From Sarcocystis neurona (Eukaryota > Apicomplexa > Conoidasida > Eucoccidiorida > Sarcocystidae), in the NCBI GenBank assembly GCA_000727475.1, contig KL647313.1:1291370-1355369 (forward strand): a stretch of DNA of 64,000 bases. Direction: 5' to 3'. Below are positions 21,111-31,800 of the stretch, one piece after another. The position numbers and the translations under genes are program-made. Position 1 is the stretch's first letter; each line of letters starts with the position of its first letter. Below the pieces are notes generated by a model. That model saw only the letters and a program-made list of their open reading frames with translations. It made no database searches and was not told where the DNA came from.

Positions 21111-23347
21111 GTACTGGGCTACAACTTCCATTTCCTGGGCGGTCAACGGCTCGCCGAAAGTCGTCAGAATATTCTCCATCTGTTTCCTTGACAAGAAGCC
21201 GTTCTTCTGCAAAAGCGTGTGCAACACAAGCAGCAGCAGCACCACCACAGTTGCAAAGCGACGCAACAGCGGTCGAGCCACACGCAAAAATATGGCAGCA
21301 GGCGCACCCCGAGAAAATGCTCCGTCCCTCAAACCTCTCGGCGGCAGCACAGCCGCAGCAGCAGCTTGTTACGATGGCGACGCACCAGCCCAGCAAGACG
21401 GAGAAAACCCCACCAGCAGCAGCAGGACACAGCAGGAGGTCCCACAGACAGCGCGCGCAGCAGAATACGCAAGCAGCAGCAGCAGAGTACGCAGGCAGCA
21501 GCAGCAGCGGCACTGATGTCCACACGGGCAGCCGCATCTGCTGCAGCAGGAAACTTGGTCAGCAGCACCAGGGCGGTCGCAAGAGCGCCCCGTCAGCGCG
21601 ACAGCTCTGCTGCGCGCCATCGGACGCACGTCTGCATGCGTACACGAAATTCCCTTAGAATACTCATGCTTCTGCCGTATACTCTCTCCTTCTATAGGCG
21701 CTGCTTCCGGCCTGTACATCTCAGTACTTTCCTACTGCTGTTGCGCTGCCTCCTTGTTCCGCCTCGCGCACAAACAAGCTGCTGCCCTGCTGCTGGTCGT
21801 GCTGCTGCTGCTGTTGTTGCTGGTGTTCCTCCCCTTGTCCTGCTGCTATTGATACGCGTCTCTCTCTTTTGCCGTTACTCCTTCTCCCTCCACCCAGATG
21901 CAGCTGTGGCGACGCAGTCTGTCTGTGTCCTGTCGCTGTTGCTCCTCCTCCTTCGCGTTTCCCTGCTGTTGCTGCACTGTTGGTCTCGTCTCCTGCTGCC
22001 GTCCAGTACTCCGTCCGCCGCCCCCCGCTTGTGTACACAAACCTTTGCAGTAGAGGCGTCCCTAGACGTATATGTATTCTCGACCCTGTGCCATGCATAC
22101 ATACTCACTGCTACCCCTCTTCCTGTGCTCTCTACACGGCCTTCTCCTTAATGACACTGCAGATCACACTCTCCAGCTTTCTCTCCTCCTGCTCTTCTGG
22201 GTGCTGCTGTCTGTATACTTCCGCTACGGTTGGCTACCTGTATTTCTACAACTTCTCTTCCTCCTGCGTTAATGCCTGCTGCTCTGCGAGCTCATGCGTG
22301 CCTTCTGCTTTCTGCTGGGGTGCAGATGGTGCTGTACCAACTGCTGCGCTTATCATCCTTTGCTGCTTGTTAAACCCGTCCCCGTTTCCTTGTCTGTCTC
22401 CTGCTGCTTCTGCTCCTCCTGCTGCTGAGTTTGCAGCCGTTGTTGCTGCTGCAGTGGCTGCCGCGGGGGGCTGCTCTCTTCTCTCTACGTCTCCCCCCCT
22501 TCTCCTGCAGCAGGGGCAGCGGTGAATGCCGTTCCACCAGCTTTTGCGGTTGGTGCTCTCTTCTCCCGTCTCTGCTTCATTTCTTTCTTCTGCCTCTTCT
22601 TCGCCTTCCTCCAGAAGGAGAGCACCCTCTCCTTCACAGCTCTCCACCACCTGCAATTAGCGTAAATGGCGGACTGGTGTGTGCTCTTCTGGTTGATGCT
22701 CGAAAACACACCGTCCACCTATTATCTTCTTTTCCTCTTCTTTCAAGCTCCGTTTTCCTTCTCTGTGTTTTTTCTCTGCTCTCCCCCCCTCCTCCTTTCT
22801 CTGTTAATTTCTTTCCTCTTTTCCATTCTCTTTCCCCGCGTTCCACCCATTTTCTTTTCCTCACCGAAGCGTCGAAATGGGCAAAGGCCTCAACGAGATC
22901 TTCGATATTGTCCTCGGGATGGGTAGTGGACGCAGCAAATTTTTCGAATGTTGCGTAGTCGAGAACGTCTCCAAATTTCTGTTGCACAGCCTCTTTATCC
23001 GCGTAGGAAGGAGCCAGCCCCAGCTGCCTGGCCAACACGAGCGCGTCACCTGCAGAAATTTTGCCATTTACTGCCTTCTGGTTGAAACGGTCTCGCATTT
23101 CGTTTGCCTCCACCATCTCCTCCAGCGCTTCTTCCATATCCTCGTCTTCCTCCCCGGCCCCTCTTCTTCGGCTGCTGCTGCCGCTGCTGCTCTCGTCCCA
23201 TCCTTCCGGCTGCGGAGGAGGCGGCCGCCATTCGAACCCAGGAATCCACATGAAGTAACTTAATTCTTTGTCCATCGGCCCGATCACTTCCAGCGGCTTT
23301 GGCAGCCGTTCGTAGCAAACCGGACATTTCCGCTCCATCCTCCCCAT
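21111..23347 (-). CDS. MLC1: Myosin light chain 1 / MyoA tail-interacting protein (C-terminal exon not located)
   Basis: MLC1 (MTIP) binds the myosin A tail and anchors it through GAP45 to the inner membrane complex, driving gliding and invasion. Exon 1 (23347-22865, 161 codons) opens [16 protein letters not shown], followed by [20 protein letters not shown]. With this start the two cysteines fall at residues 8 and 11, the positions reported as acylated in Toxoplasma MLC1. A Ser/acidic insert follows, then an EF-like region ([20 protein letters not shown]) ending [10 protein letters not shown] at donor TCG|GTGAGG. Exon 2 (from 21206, acceptor TTTTGCAG) joins in phase 0 to give an EF-like loop [14 protein letters not shown] and [20 protein letters not shown]. 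The final 15 or so residues should come from a further exon I could not find; the in-frame tail after QYVSS does not look like the family. Confidence 0.93.
21220..22245. other. MLC1 intron with opposed triplet blocks
   Basis: 21220-21560 carries CAG runs on the plus strand (CTG in the MLC1 sense); 21720-22530 carries CTG on the plus strand (CAG in the MLC1 sense). Long frames on both strands here (for example 21219-22151 plus) are products of triplet repeats; I do not support any as a gene. Confidence 0.5.
22246..22650 (-). CDS. Acidic Ala/Gln-rich open segment inside the MLC1 intron
   Basis: Directly after AATTGCAG on the minus strand a frame reads [20 protein letters not shown], then a CPCCRRR cluster and a long Ala/Gln/Glu tail, to a stop at 22246. 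Entry is phase 0, the same as the MLC1 exon 1 donor. Using it as an MLC1 exon would break the EF-like loop that exon 1 and exon 2 form directly. It may be an alternative exon, a nested gene or a CAG-biased intron segment. Confidence 0.3.
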   Translation of the reverse strand: MVESCEGEGALLLEEGEEEAEERNEAETGEESTNRKSWWNGIHRCPCCRRRGGDVERREQPPAAATAAATTAANSAAGGAEAAGDRQGNGDGFNKQQRMISAAVGTAPSAPQQKAEGTHELAEQQALTQEEEKL

Positions 23348-23880
23348 GCTTGTGAACAAGGTAGGAACGAAAGAAAGAAGAGGGGGAGGAGGGGAGAAAA
23401 AGGGGCGGGAGCGAAACGGAGAGAGTGAGAGAGACACAAGAACGAGAAAAAGCCGGAAAGAATGCCAGCAAAAAGAAACGCGCGAAAAAGGAAGCGCGCA
23501 CACAAGACTGAAAAAGAAAACGGGAAGCCACAGCCCCAAAAAAAGGTTGTAGAAGGATGAGTGAGAGCGGAAATCGAGAGAAACCGACAGAGAGAGAAAC
23601 AGCGAGAGAAAAAGAGAAGGGAATCCAGAGGAAGGAAGATAGTGGGCACGAGTGCAAAATGAATGAAAAAGCACCAGCTGCTCCAAATTGCAGAGAGGAG
23701 GCGCACGCCCACGAGAAAAACTAAAGGCAGGAAACGTGTTGAACCGAGAGAGGCTAAGCGGCGCGAACCGGCGGGAAAGCCAAGGCGAGGCAGGAACGCA
23801 GGAAAAATGAAGGGAGGAAGTCAGGCAAAAAAGCGACGTCGAGCGACGCAAACTTGTTCGTGCACAACCCACACAAGAGG
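23348..23880 (-). promoter_or_regulatory. MLC1 upstream region, purine-rich on the plus strand
   Basis: The 500 bases upstream of MLC1 are strongly GA-rich on the plus strand (CT-rich in the gene sense). The MLC1 frame stays open through it without a plausible protein (Phe/Leu/Ser runs), so it is most likely leader or promoter. No TATA box or known motif could be fixed. Confidence 0.3.
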
Positions 23881-25575
23881 TGGGTGGAAACTAGTAAAAA
23901 CTATGCTGACGTGTTTCCAACACCTTCCCAGTTCATTCGTACCTCGACCTGCGTACCATCCCCCAGCATGTCTTCAATGTATGCACACAGGTGTACAAAT
24001 AAATGGAAGATCTGTCGGTAAATGCAGCACAAAATTGGGTGTGAGGTGGTATTGAGGTGAGATGTAGGACACCGTACGGTTTTTCTGGTAAAGCAGTCAC
24101 CGCCCACCCTGAAAGGTTCTTTCAATTATACACACTTGTCAAACGCTGCTCTATCGACATCGCATACGCCAATATGCAATGCAATAATGAAATGAGCCGA
24201 AATTACGGGCAAGAAAACCTAGACACGCGTCCCTGAGTGAAAGTAAGACGAAGAACTCGGACAGAAATGAGCAGCTCTCCTCGCGAGGAAACACCAGTGA
24301 CGAGGGTGCTCATTTGCTACTTGCGAGCAGATCTGCAGAAAACACGCACACAGATCACAACAGCAGCAAACCAACCATCCTGACAAGAAACCCGTTGTGC
24401 CTCTCCCATAGTGCGTAGCACACTTCATTTATTAATAATATAATGCTTACACGTCTGGCGCTATACGCTGATGTACAGAAATACGTGTATATATGGGAAC
24501 GTGTCGAACAACGTATCCACTGCGTACCGTTACTCGCACACATATGTGTACACACGTGTACATAGATTCTGCCTTCCCCTATTACGCATCGCGATACAGC
24601 TAATACACATGTGAAACATGCGGGTGTACACAGATCACAGCAACAGCGGCAAAAGTACAGTTTTTCTCCTTCACGGTGCTGCAGAGTCGCTCCGGCGTGT
24701 TCCAGCAGTCACACGCTGGTACATCTGTGCGAAGACGAAGTTACTCTGCCGTTCGGCCACCTAACGAGGACAACGGAGCTGTATTTCACTCTCACCAAGC
24801 AACCGAGCACCCCACCTGTGGTGTGCGGTGACACCTACACATGTGGTGTGCAAGGCTCCGTACGAGGTGTGCTGTGCTACTTAGCTTTCTGCAGCACTAT
24901 GTGGCCGGCTTGGCTTCACATTCGTCATATCATATCCCCTGTCCTAAGGCCGCCGCTAAGTAGGCGGAAATCAAGGGAAGTTCCACCCAGGAAATGTGCC
25001 CGTGGAAGGTGTGGGCAATAGGCAGCCACGCACTGCTTTCAGTCCCGGGTGAGCCGACCCCGGAGCGCGCGAAAAACGATGCGAAGCGCCCTCACTTCGG
25101 TAAATGCGACATAACACGAGTCCGTCTGAAGAAGGAATTGCTGCATCTCATGTAGGGGAGAAGTATTTTCCCGTGTGCGGTGGCAGATGTGTCTGACTAA
25201 ACACGGTGTCGAGCCGTCCGACATTCGCTTCACGTTTACCCGGCCGCCGTTCCGGCGCGCTACAGCTGGCGGCAGAGTATCGCAGAACACACGTACGTTC
25301 ATTAGGGGCTCCTCCACGGGCGGTCAGTCCACAACTAAAAGGATTTCTACGGGGTAGACGTACGCAGAACACAGTACAAAAAAGTTGCAGCAACTACCAT
25401 GAAGTGAAGGACGCTACACCGTCGCTTGTACGCGGCTGTACCACTACTGCAACTCGCATCATGCGCCGGTGCTGGCGTTTGCTTCATGCTCCTACTACAA
25501 ACCTGAGAATTTTAAATACAAGGGATGCGGCTCGTAGCAGCCCGCTCACCTTGACTATTCCCGTAGCAATTTTAC

Positions 25576-25863
25576 GTGAGTCCTGGGGAAGAAAGCGTTT
25601 CCGTCAAGCACACGGAAAGGAAAGCTATATACATCATTAAGCTTGTTGTACGTGTATACACGCAACGCGATAATCGACGCGTGCCACACTTCCCGCGTAC
25701 GTACACCCGCTATGGCGATGTACTTGGCGTACACCCACCCCAGGACACGCTAGTCAAGGTGAGCTCAGCGTTGAAAAAGCGGTGGTGGCATCAGGAGGTC
25801 GTCGCAGCAGGACGGCAACACCTGGCCAGTGTCCCCTGTCAGAGACGTCCGTGCGCTTGGTAG
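25576..25863 (+). CDS. Candidate exon or small ORF
   Basis: A 95-codon ORF from ATG 25576 has natural composition (MSPGEESVSVKHTERKAIYI, later TYTRYGDVLGVHPPQDTLVK). The word after TLVK is a good donor, AAG|GTGAGC at about 25758, so coding may end there. No family match. Confidence 0.35.
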   Translation: MSPGEESVSVKHTERKAIYIIKLVVRVYTQRDNRRVPHFPRTYTRYGDVLGVHPPQDTLVKVSSALKKRWWHQEVVAAGRQHLASVPCQRRPCAW

Positions 25864-26066
25864 CTGAACACTTTTGAAGCCTGGAAGCACGCGGAGCTGA
25901 GGGCAGCTGTTTTGCGCCGGTGTTGAGGCGTGTTGCGCCGGCTGTTGTGGCCGTACCACGGCCGCGGCACCTCGAGTCCAACGGCGGGTGGTACAGCCGC
26001 TATGTACAAAAAATATGGCGAAGTGAAGAAGTGGGAAATTCTATATTTGTTGGGAAGAAAGCCCTT

Positions 26067-26348
26067 TCAACAAAACTGTCCGAAAAAAAACACTTGCCCT
26101 GATGGTGACTCATCTGCAAGTGCTAGGGACAAATGGACCACACAGTGGGGTGTGACACGAGGGCTCGATACCACCAGCTGGCGACATACTTCGGTGTGCT
26201 TCAACAGGCTACGGGTTACGAGCCTCACTGCTGTAGCCACCGCGGACAAGAGGTAGAAGGCTAAAAACTTCATTCCCCGAAGTGGCTGCGTCACACACAC
26301 GTTTCTGATGTGACACGCCAGTAAAGGGCGTAGATGAGGAGAAACCAA
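26067..26348 (-). CDS. Candidate ORF with signal-like N-terminus
   Basis: The minus ORF contains an internal Met followed by KFLAFYLLSAVATAVRLV, which resembles a signal peptide or membrane segment, then about 50 residues of normal composition ending FFFGQFC. No family recognised. Confidence 0.25.
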   Translation of the reverse strand: MVSPHLRPLLACHIRNVCVTQPLRGMKFLAFYLLSAVATAVRLVTRSLLKHTEVCRQLVVSSPRVTPHCVVHLSLALADESPSGQVFFFGQFC

Positions 26349-26874
26349 ACGAAATAGGTGGGCGGCGCCATCATCCCTCGTCAGCGCTGTATTCGCTGAT
26401 GATCTGAATCACTTCACACCAGTTTGCTCCACGGGGATAACACGGGGAACCCAGTGCGACTACCGCAATGAAAATGCAATTTGCTGAATCGTCGGGACAG
26501 TGAAGACGCAGTTTCCACACGTTTGTGAACCGCACCACCAAAACCGGAATTCATGTGTGTAGCATGAGACTTGCGCAAGTGAACCGCTTCACGGCTATTA
26601 CCAGCGATGTTGGGCTGATGAAAAGGTAGGTAGCAAATAAGCAACAACATGAAGGACGAGAAACAGGGAGGGCAAAAACGCACGTCTTAAAGAGGAGTGG
26701 AGGAACTGTATTCTTGTGCTGTAAGGAACAGGCGAAGCGTTAGGTGAAAGGTTATGCGCAAAATGGCAGTGCAGAGGGCAATGTTAAGGAAGGCTGTAAA
26801 ACGGCGGAGGAGGTGTAGCTTCAGACGCACAGTGTATTGCGCTGTGGAGGTCTACACACATATTCACATGTGAG

Positions 26875-27480
26875 TGCGAGTGTGTGTGTGTGTGTGTGTG
26901 TGCGTGTGTTTGTGTGTCAGTGTACACCTCTACGTGTACGTACACATACGCGCACTATCAACCCTGTTAGATATACATATATGATATGTACATATATATT
27001 CCCACGGATATATATATTCTTTGCTGAATTGTAGGCAGACAGACGCGGAGGCCCACGTATGTGTATATAGAAAACCTGTGTATAAGTGTATCGCAAGCAG
27101 AGCCCTCCTTGCATGTGTCCGTCCATCCCTTTTGTTCTTCCTGATATGCACATATATACATACATATGTGTACGCGGATGGTGCATGTGTATGTAAGTAT
27201 ATAGTTTTGAAGGTGCATGAGGTACACACAGATACAGTACCGCACATGATCGTACATCTGTTTCCTCATCTACGTGTCTACATACACGTTAGGTACAAAT
27301 GAGGATATGTCGGAAGTTGTGCGTGTGCGTGAGGACGCATGTACCTGCATGTGAGCCAGCGTATGTACAGATTAACCCAGCTACATGCAAGTATATAGAC
27401 GTGTACGTACATACGCAGACGTATACACGTGAATGCGGGTGTAGGTACTGGCGAATATATGTACATATATATATGTATTA
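26875..27480. repeat. GT and TACA microsatellites
   Basis: A (TG)n run sits at about 26880-26915, followed by ACGTGTACGTACACA, TATACATAT and GTACATACATAC tracts. Frames are Tyr/His/Val strings. Confidence 0.75.
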
Positions 27481-27623
27481 TGTGAATAGGTATTCAACGA
27501 GGTAAATATGTGTATAAACGTATGCACAGGAGGAGGAAGGTGAACATGCGTATATGCATGCGGTTTACCAAGCTGTCGTACGGAAACACAAGATATGAAC
27601 ATATATATAATCTACTGGTCTAG

Positions 27624-27669
27624 GCGTGTAGACACTGAATTCCAGCTGCAGCAGCTGCTGTCCCACCAG
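27624..27669 (+). CDS. Small candidate exon
   Basis: 46 bases bounded by GGTCTAG and the strong donor CCAG|GTAAGC encode RVDTEFQLQQLLSHQ in one frame. This is the best-looking splice donor in the neighbourhood. The parent gene is not identified. Confidence 0.3.
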
Positions 27670-27892
27670 GTAAGCGGACTTGGTGGCTATCGGTGTTCTG
27701 CGTACACGCATGCAATTATCTACGAGAATGTTTCCTCTCTCTGACTTCTGTATATCAAAACATGGTACATACATAAATAAGAAAAATTACACACTTACAT
27801 CTATCTCTATCCTTACGTGTGTCTACGTATCTGCCTATCAATATGTATCCTGGTCACTTGTTGCGATTCGTGTGAATGTAGAAAAAGTACAC

Positions 27893-28008
27893 CTGAACGT
27901 ATGTCTACGGGGTGCAGAGCCCTCCGACCGCAGCCCAACAAATCTGCTGGCATTCAGAGGTGTAGTTGCCGCAGCCTTTTTTGCGGGCCCCTTACCACGA
28001 ATATGAAG
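27893..28008 (-). CDS. Candidate exon, basic segment
   Basis: The minus frame reads KGPAKKAAATTPLNASRFVG, then LRSEGSAPRRHTF, and ends at donor TTCAG|GTGTAC. The upstream acceptor is not certain. The plus frame over the same bases is also open. No family recognised. Confidence 0.25.
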
Positions 28009-28149
28009 ATATATACGCGTGCACGTACGACAGTTCAAGTACAAAAAATTTAATGAAGCTTCCACGTAGAAGCGTGCAGCGCCATTGCACATACGTATAT
28101 TCATTCGCACAGAAATGTTTCTGTCTTCCCTGTACTACTTGCGTATTTG

Positions 28150-28600
28150 ACTACTCAGACAGACATACATACACATACGTATGCATGTATGTGTGTACAG
28201 ATATACACACATATATTCGTATACATGTTAACCAATGCATATATTTTCGATAAAACACACATATCTACATAAAAGTATATATGTACATATGTGTACAAAT
28301 GTAGATACATAAATTCTAATACATGTAAATCCTTCAGTGCCCATATATATTTATATACATATACATATATACAGAAATATATTCTCCTATGTGGGAATAA
28401 ACGCACATCTATATTAAGGCACATATATACAAAGATGTACAAATACATATGTACAGGTATGGACACATATACTTTTATATATGTGAATCCATGCATTTAC
28501 TAATATAGACAAATACATTATATATATATCTTTGTGTACAGGTATACATCCGGATATTCTTTTACATGGAGATAAACGCATGTTCATTAGTTTTCTGAAC
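28150..28600. repeat. TACATA microsatellite tract
   Basis: TACATACACATACG, ATATATGTACATATG and CATATATATT runs; no gene. Separates the exon candidates from the large minus-strand ORF. Confidence 0.75.
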
Positions 28601-28813
28601 AAACGCATACACCTTCGATTGCTGGTTTCTTCTGTTCCTCTGTGACCCCGTTTGGGAGTTGTACTGACCCCCGACGACTTTGGAGAAATCCCACCTTAAC
28701 ACCCCCCCAGCGCATGCTTCATACGTGTATATACTTGTGGAACATGTGATGCCGCTTGCGTTTATAAAAACTAGTAAAAACGATTACGAGGATGGAACAA
28801 GTGAACTTCACAT

Positions 28814-31800
28814 TTATCTCCCCAAGCGAATATCTCGCGCTTCGAAACTGCGAAGACAGCGTGTCACGTTGGCCGCTGTTTCCGCACTGACGGAGGCAGC
28901 GCAGCCGCAACACCGGTCTGCTGCCGCAGCGAACATCTGCTGCAGCCACCCCCCCTTCTTTTTCTCTCTCAAGCGGCTGCATTTCAACTGCGAACTCCTC
29001 TCTCCTCCCCTTGCTGTTGCTGCATTTCTTTTTGCCGTTGTTGCAGCTCCTCCTCTTCTTCTCCTTGTTGCTCCTGCTCCTGCTGTCCCTCCTTCGTCTC
29101 TTCTGGCTGCTGTTGCTGCTGCTGTTCCTTCTCCTCTTGTAGCTCTTGCTGCTGCACCTTCTCCTCCTCCTGTCACGACAGGTGTTGCTGCTGCTGTTGC
29201 TGCTGCCTCTTCCATACACAGGAAAGCAGGCGTCCTTGCGCCACTCGCCACAGATGGGGCAGCAGCATCTGCTGTTGCCGCTGCTGCTGTTGTCGCTGCT
29301 GCTGTTGCCGCTGCTGCTGTTGCCGCTGCTGCTGTTGCCGCTGCTGCTGCTGCTGCTGCCGCTGCTGCTGTTGGCGCTGCTGCTGCGTCCGCTGCTGCTG
29401 CTTCCACTGCTGCTGCAGTTCTTGTTTGTTGCGCGGTTGTGGCTGCTGCTGCTGCTTCTTCTCGCTTAGCCGCGGGCAGTACAACCGCGAGGTCGGCAGC
29501 AGCAGCGGGAGTCGGGCACCCACGCAGTGACGCAGCCGTAGCAGGACGTGATGGGTCAGCCGCAGCAGCGCGTACCGGCAGACGCCCATCACGCGAAGCT
29601 GCGGCAGAACTGCGCGAAGCAGCAGCAGACGAAGCAGCCGTCGTTGAATCACCACTCCTGTTACATGTCTCGTCCTTCCTACCACCGCGTGGGTTGCAGC
29701 ACCCGCAGTACCAGCAGCAGCAGGAGTGAAAGAAGATATTTGCTGGCTTTAATCCTTGACTTCCACCTGAATACCTGCTGCTGCAATTGCTGCAGCCGCA
29801 CGCGGAACTCCACAAACTTCCCTCCTCTTGCTGCTGCTGCTGTTGTTGCGGTTGCTGCTGCTGTTGGAGCTGCAGCTCCTGTTTACGATGCTCTTGCTGC
29901 TGCTGTTGCCGGTTCCCCTGTCCTTGTTGCAGCTGCTGGTGCTTCTCCTGCCGCTCTCCTGTCGTGTAGTGTTGCCGTTCCTGCCGCTGCTGTTTCTGCT
30001 GCTGCTGCTGCTTCTGCGCTGTCGCCTGTTGTCGCTGCAGCTGTCTTTCTTTCTCGTTCGCTGCCGGCCCGAACCAGCAGAGTTCCGCCTCAGCCAGGAC
30101 AATAGGAGGAATCCCTGCTGCTTTGAACGGAGAAAGATATGGATACGCAGCAGCGGCAGCAGCAAACCGATCGAGCAGCAGCAGCCGCAGTAGCAACTGC
30201 AGCAGCAGCTGAGCTGCACCCCACATACCAAATTTTCTTCTCCATTCGTCAACAACATTCCACCTCCTGCTCTCGTCTCTTCCTTCTTCTACTTCTTCTT
30301 CTTCTGTCTCTGCTTGCTGCACTCCATCTTCATTATCGTCTTTTTGTTTTGGTGCTGCTGCTGTCTCGCCTTTCCTTCTCTTCTCTTCAAACCTCTCCCT
30401 TTCTCCTTCTTCTTCTTCTGTTGCAGTTTTCCGACCATCGCTACCTGCTCCTGCTCCCCGCCCTGCAGCAGTCCCGTCTTCTATTTTCTCCCATGAGGAA
30501 ACGCATGCACGCGCCACTGCGCTCTCTCGCCGAATTGGCTGCTGCTGACTTTGACGAAAAAACTGCTGCTGCTCTCTCTCCTGCTGCTCCTTCTCCTCTT
30601 CCTCCTCCTCCTTTTCCTCCTGCTGCTCCTTCTCCTCCAGCTGCTCCTTTAAGTCCTCCTCCCCCTTTTCTTCTTGCTGCTCCTTTTTCTCCTGCTGCTC
30701 CTTCTCCTCCTCCTCCGTCTCCTCTTGCTGTTCCTTATTCTCCTGCTGCTCCTTTTCCTCCTCCTCCTTCAAGCCCGTCCTCTCCTGCTCTTCTTCCTCG
30801 CGCCGCTGCCGCTGCCCTCCACCCGTCATCGCAAGCGCCTGCTGCTCCTCCTGCCCAGCCTTCACGTTCTGCTGCAGCGCACTTTGCTGCTGCTGATGCG
30901 GCTGTCGCTGCTGTCGTGGCTTCATGTCGCGGTGCTGCCGTGTCCTTTGCGTGTGTTGCTGCTGCTGCCCGTGTTGCTGCTGCTGCCGCATCTGTTGCCG
31001 CTCTTGGCGCCCCACTGCTTCCTGCTGCTGAGACCTGCGCTTCTGCAGTTGCTTCTCGAGTCTCACTCTCCCCGCTGCGAAGAATGAACCGATTACAGCA
31101 GCGAGCCTTTCGGCCGAGGAACTGGCAGCAGCAGCAGCTGTAGCAGCAGCAGCAGCTGTAACAGCGGCAGCGGAGCGTATCGACGTAGCAGCCCTACGGA
31201 GGGTTGTTGCACCGAGTCCCGCCGTAGCTACAGCTGCGTACTTAGCCAGCAGCAGCAGCACAGGCGTGTGTACAGCAGCAGGAAGGCGTGTCGCCTGCGT
31301 CGCGACAGAGAACAGACGAGCAGGAAACGAGAAACCTCTACACCGCAGATGGAAACATTGCTGCTGCTGCTGTTTTCGTCGCCGCTGCTGCTGCCTCCTC
31401 CTGCAGTGCTGACGCTGCTGCTGTGTCGCCTTCTCTGTGCAGTCCTGCCGCAGCTGTTCAAGGTATTGCTCCTGCTGCTGACTCCCGTAGTGCTGCTGCT
31501 GTGGCTCCCCTAGTCCTGAGCACCGGTGCTGCAGCCTTCCTTGATGCTGCTCCTGCCCCTGCTGTCGCTGCTTCCCACTGCCGCGATGGCGCACCTGCTG
31601 GTGCTGCTGTCTCCCCTCCAGCATCAGCGCAGACGTCTGGGCTACTACCCCGACGTGGGTGCTCTGCTGCAGCAGCTGCTGTTGCTGCTGTTGCTGTTGC
31701 CGCTCCTGCTGCTGTTGCTGCTGCTGTTGGTGCTGCTGCTGTTGGTGCTGCTGCGTTTTACGGGGGCGCGCGTGTGAAGTGCTGAAGGCCTCGCTGCTGC

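Larger units (their letters stand above)
23900..26830. other. Repeat-free compositional island
   Basis: About 2.9 kb with balanced composition, few triplet runs and almost no TA microsatellite, unlike both flanks. Several 60-140 codon frames occur on both strands (24611-25021 plus, 25206-25640 plus, 26414-26683 minus), none with a known domain. It might hold an unrecognised gene or an old inserted element; I found no terminal repeats or transposase motifs. Confidence 0.4.

Noticed and set aside
23400..23872. N-terminal extension of MLC1 upstream of 23347
   Set aside because: The frame is open but encodes Phe/Leu/Ser strings from a CT-rich tract; the start at 23347 puts the two cysteines at residues 8 and 11 as in the family.
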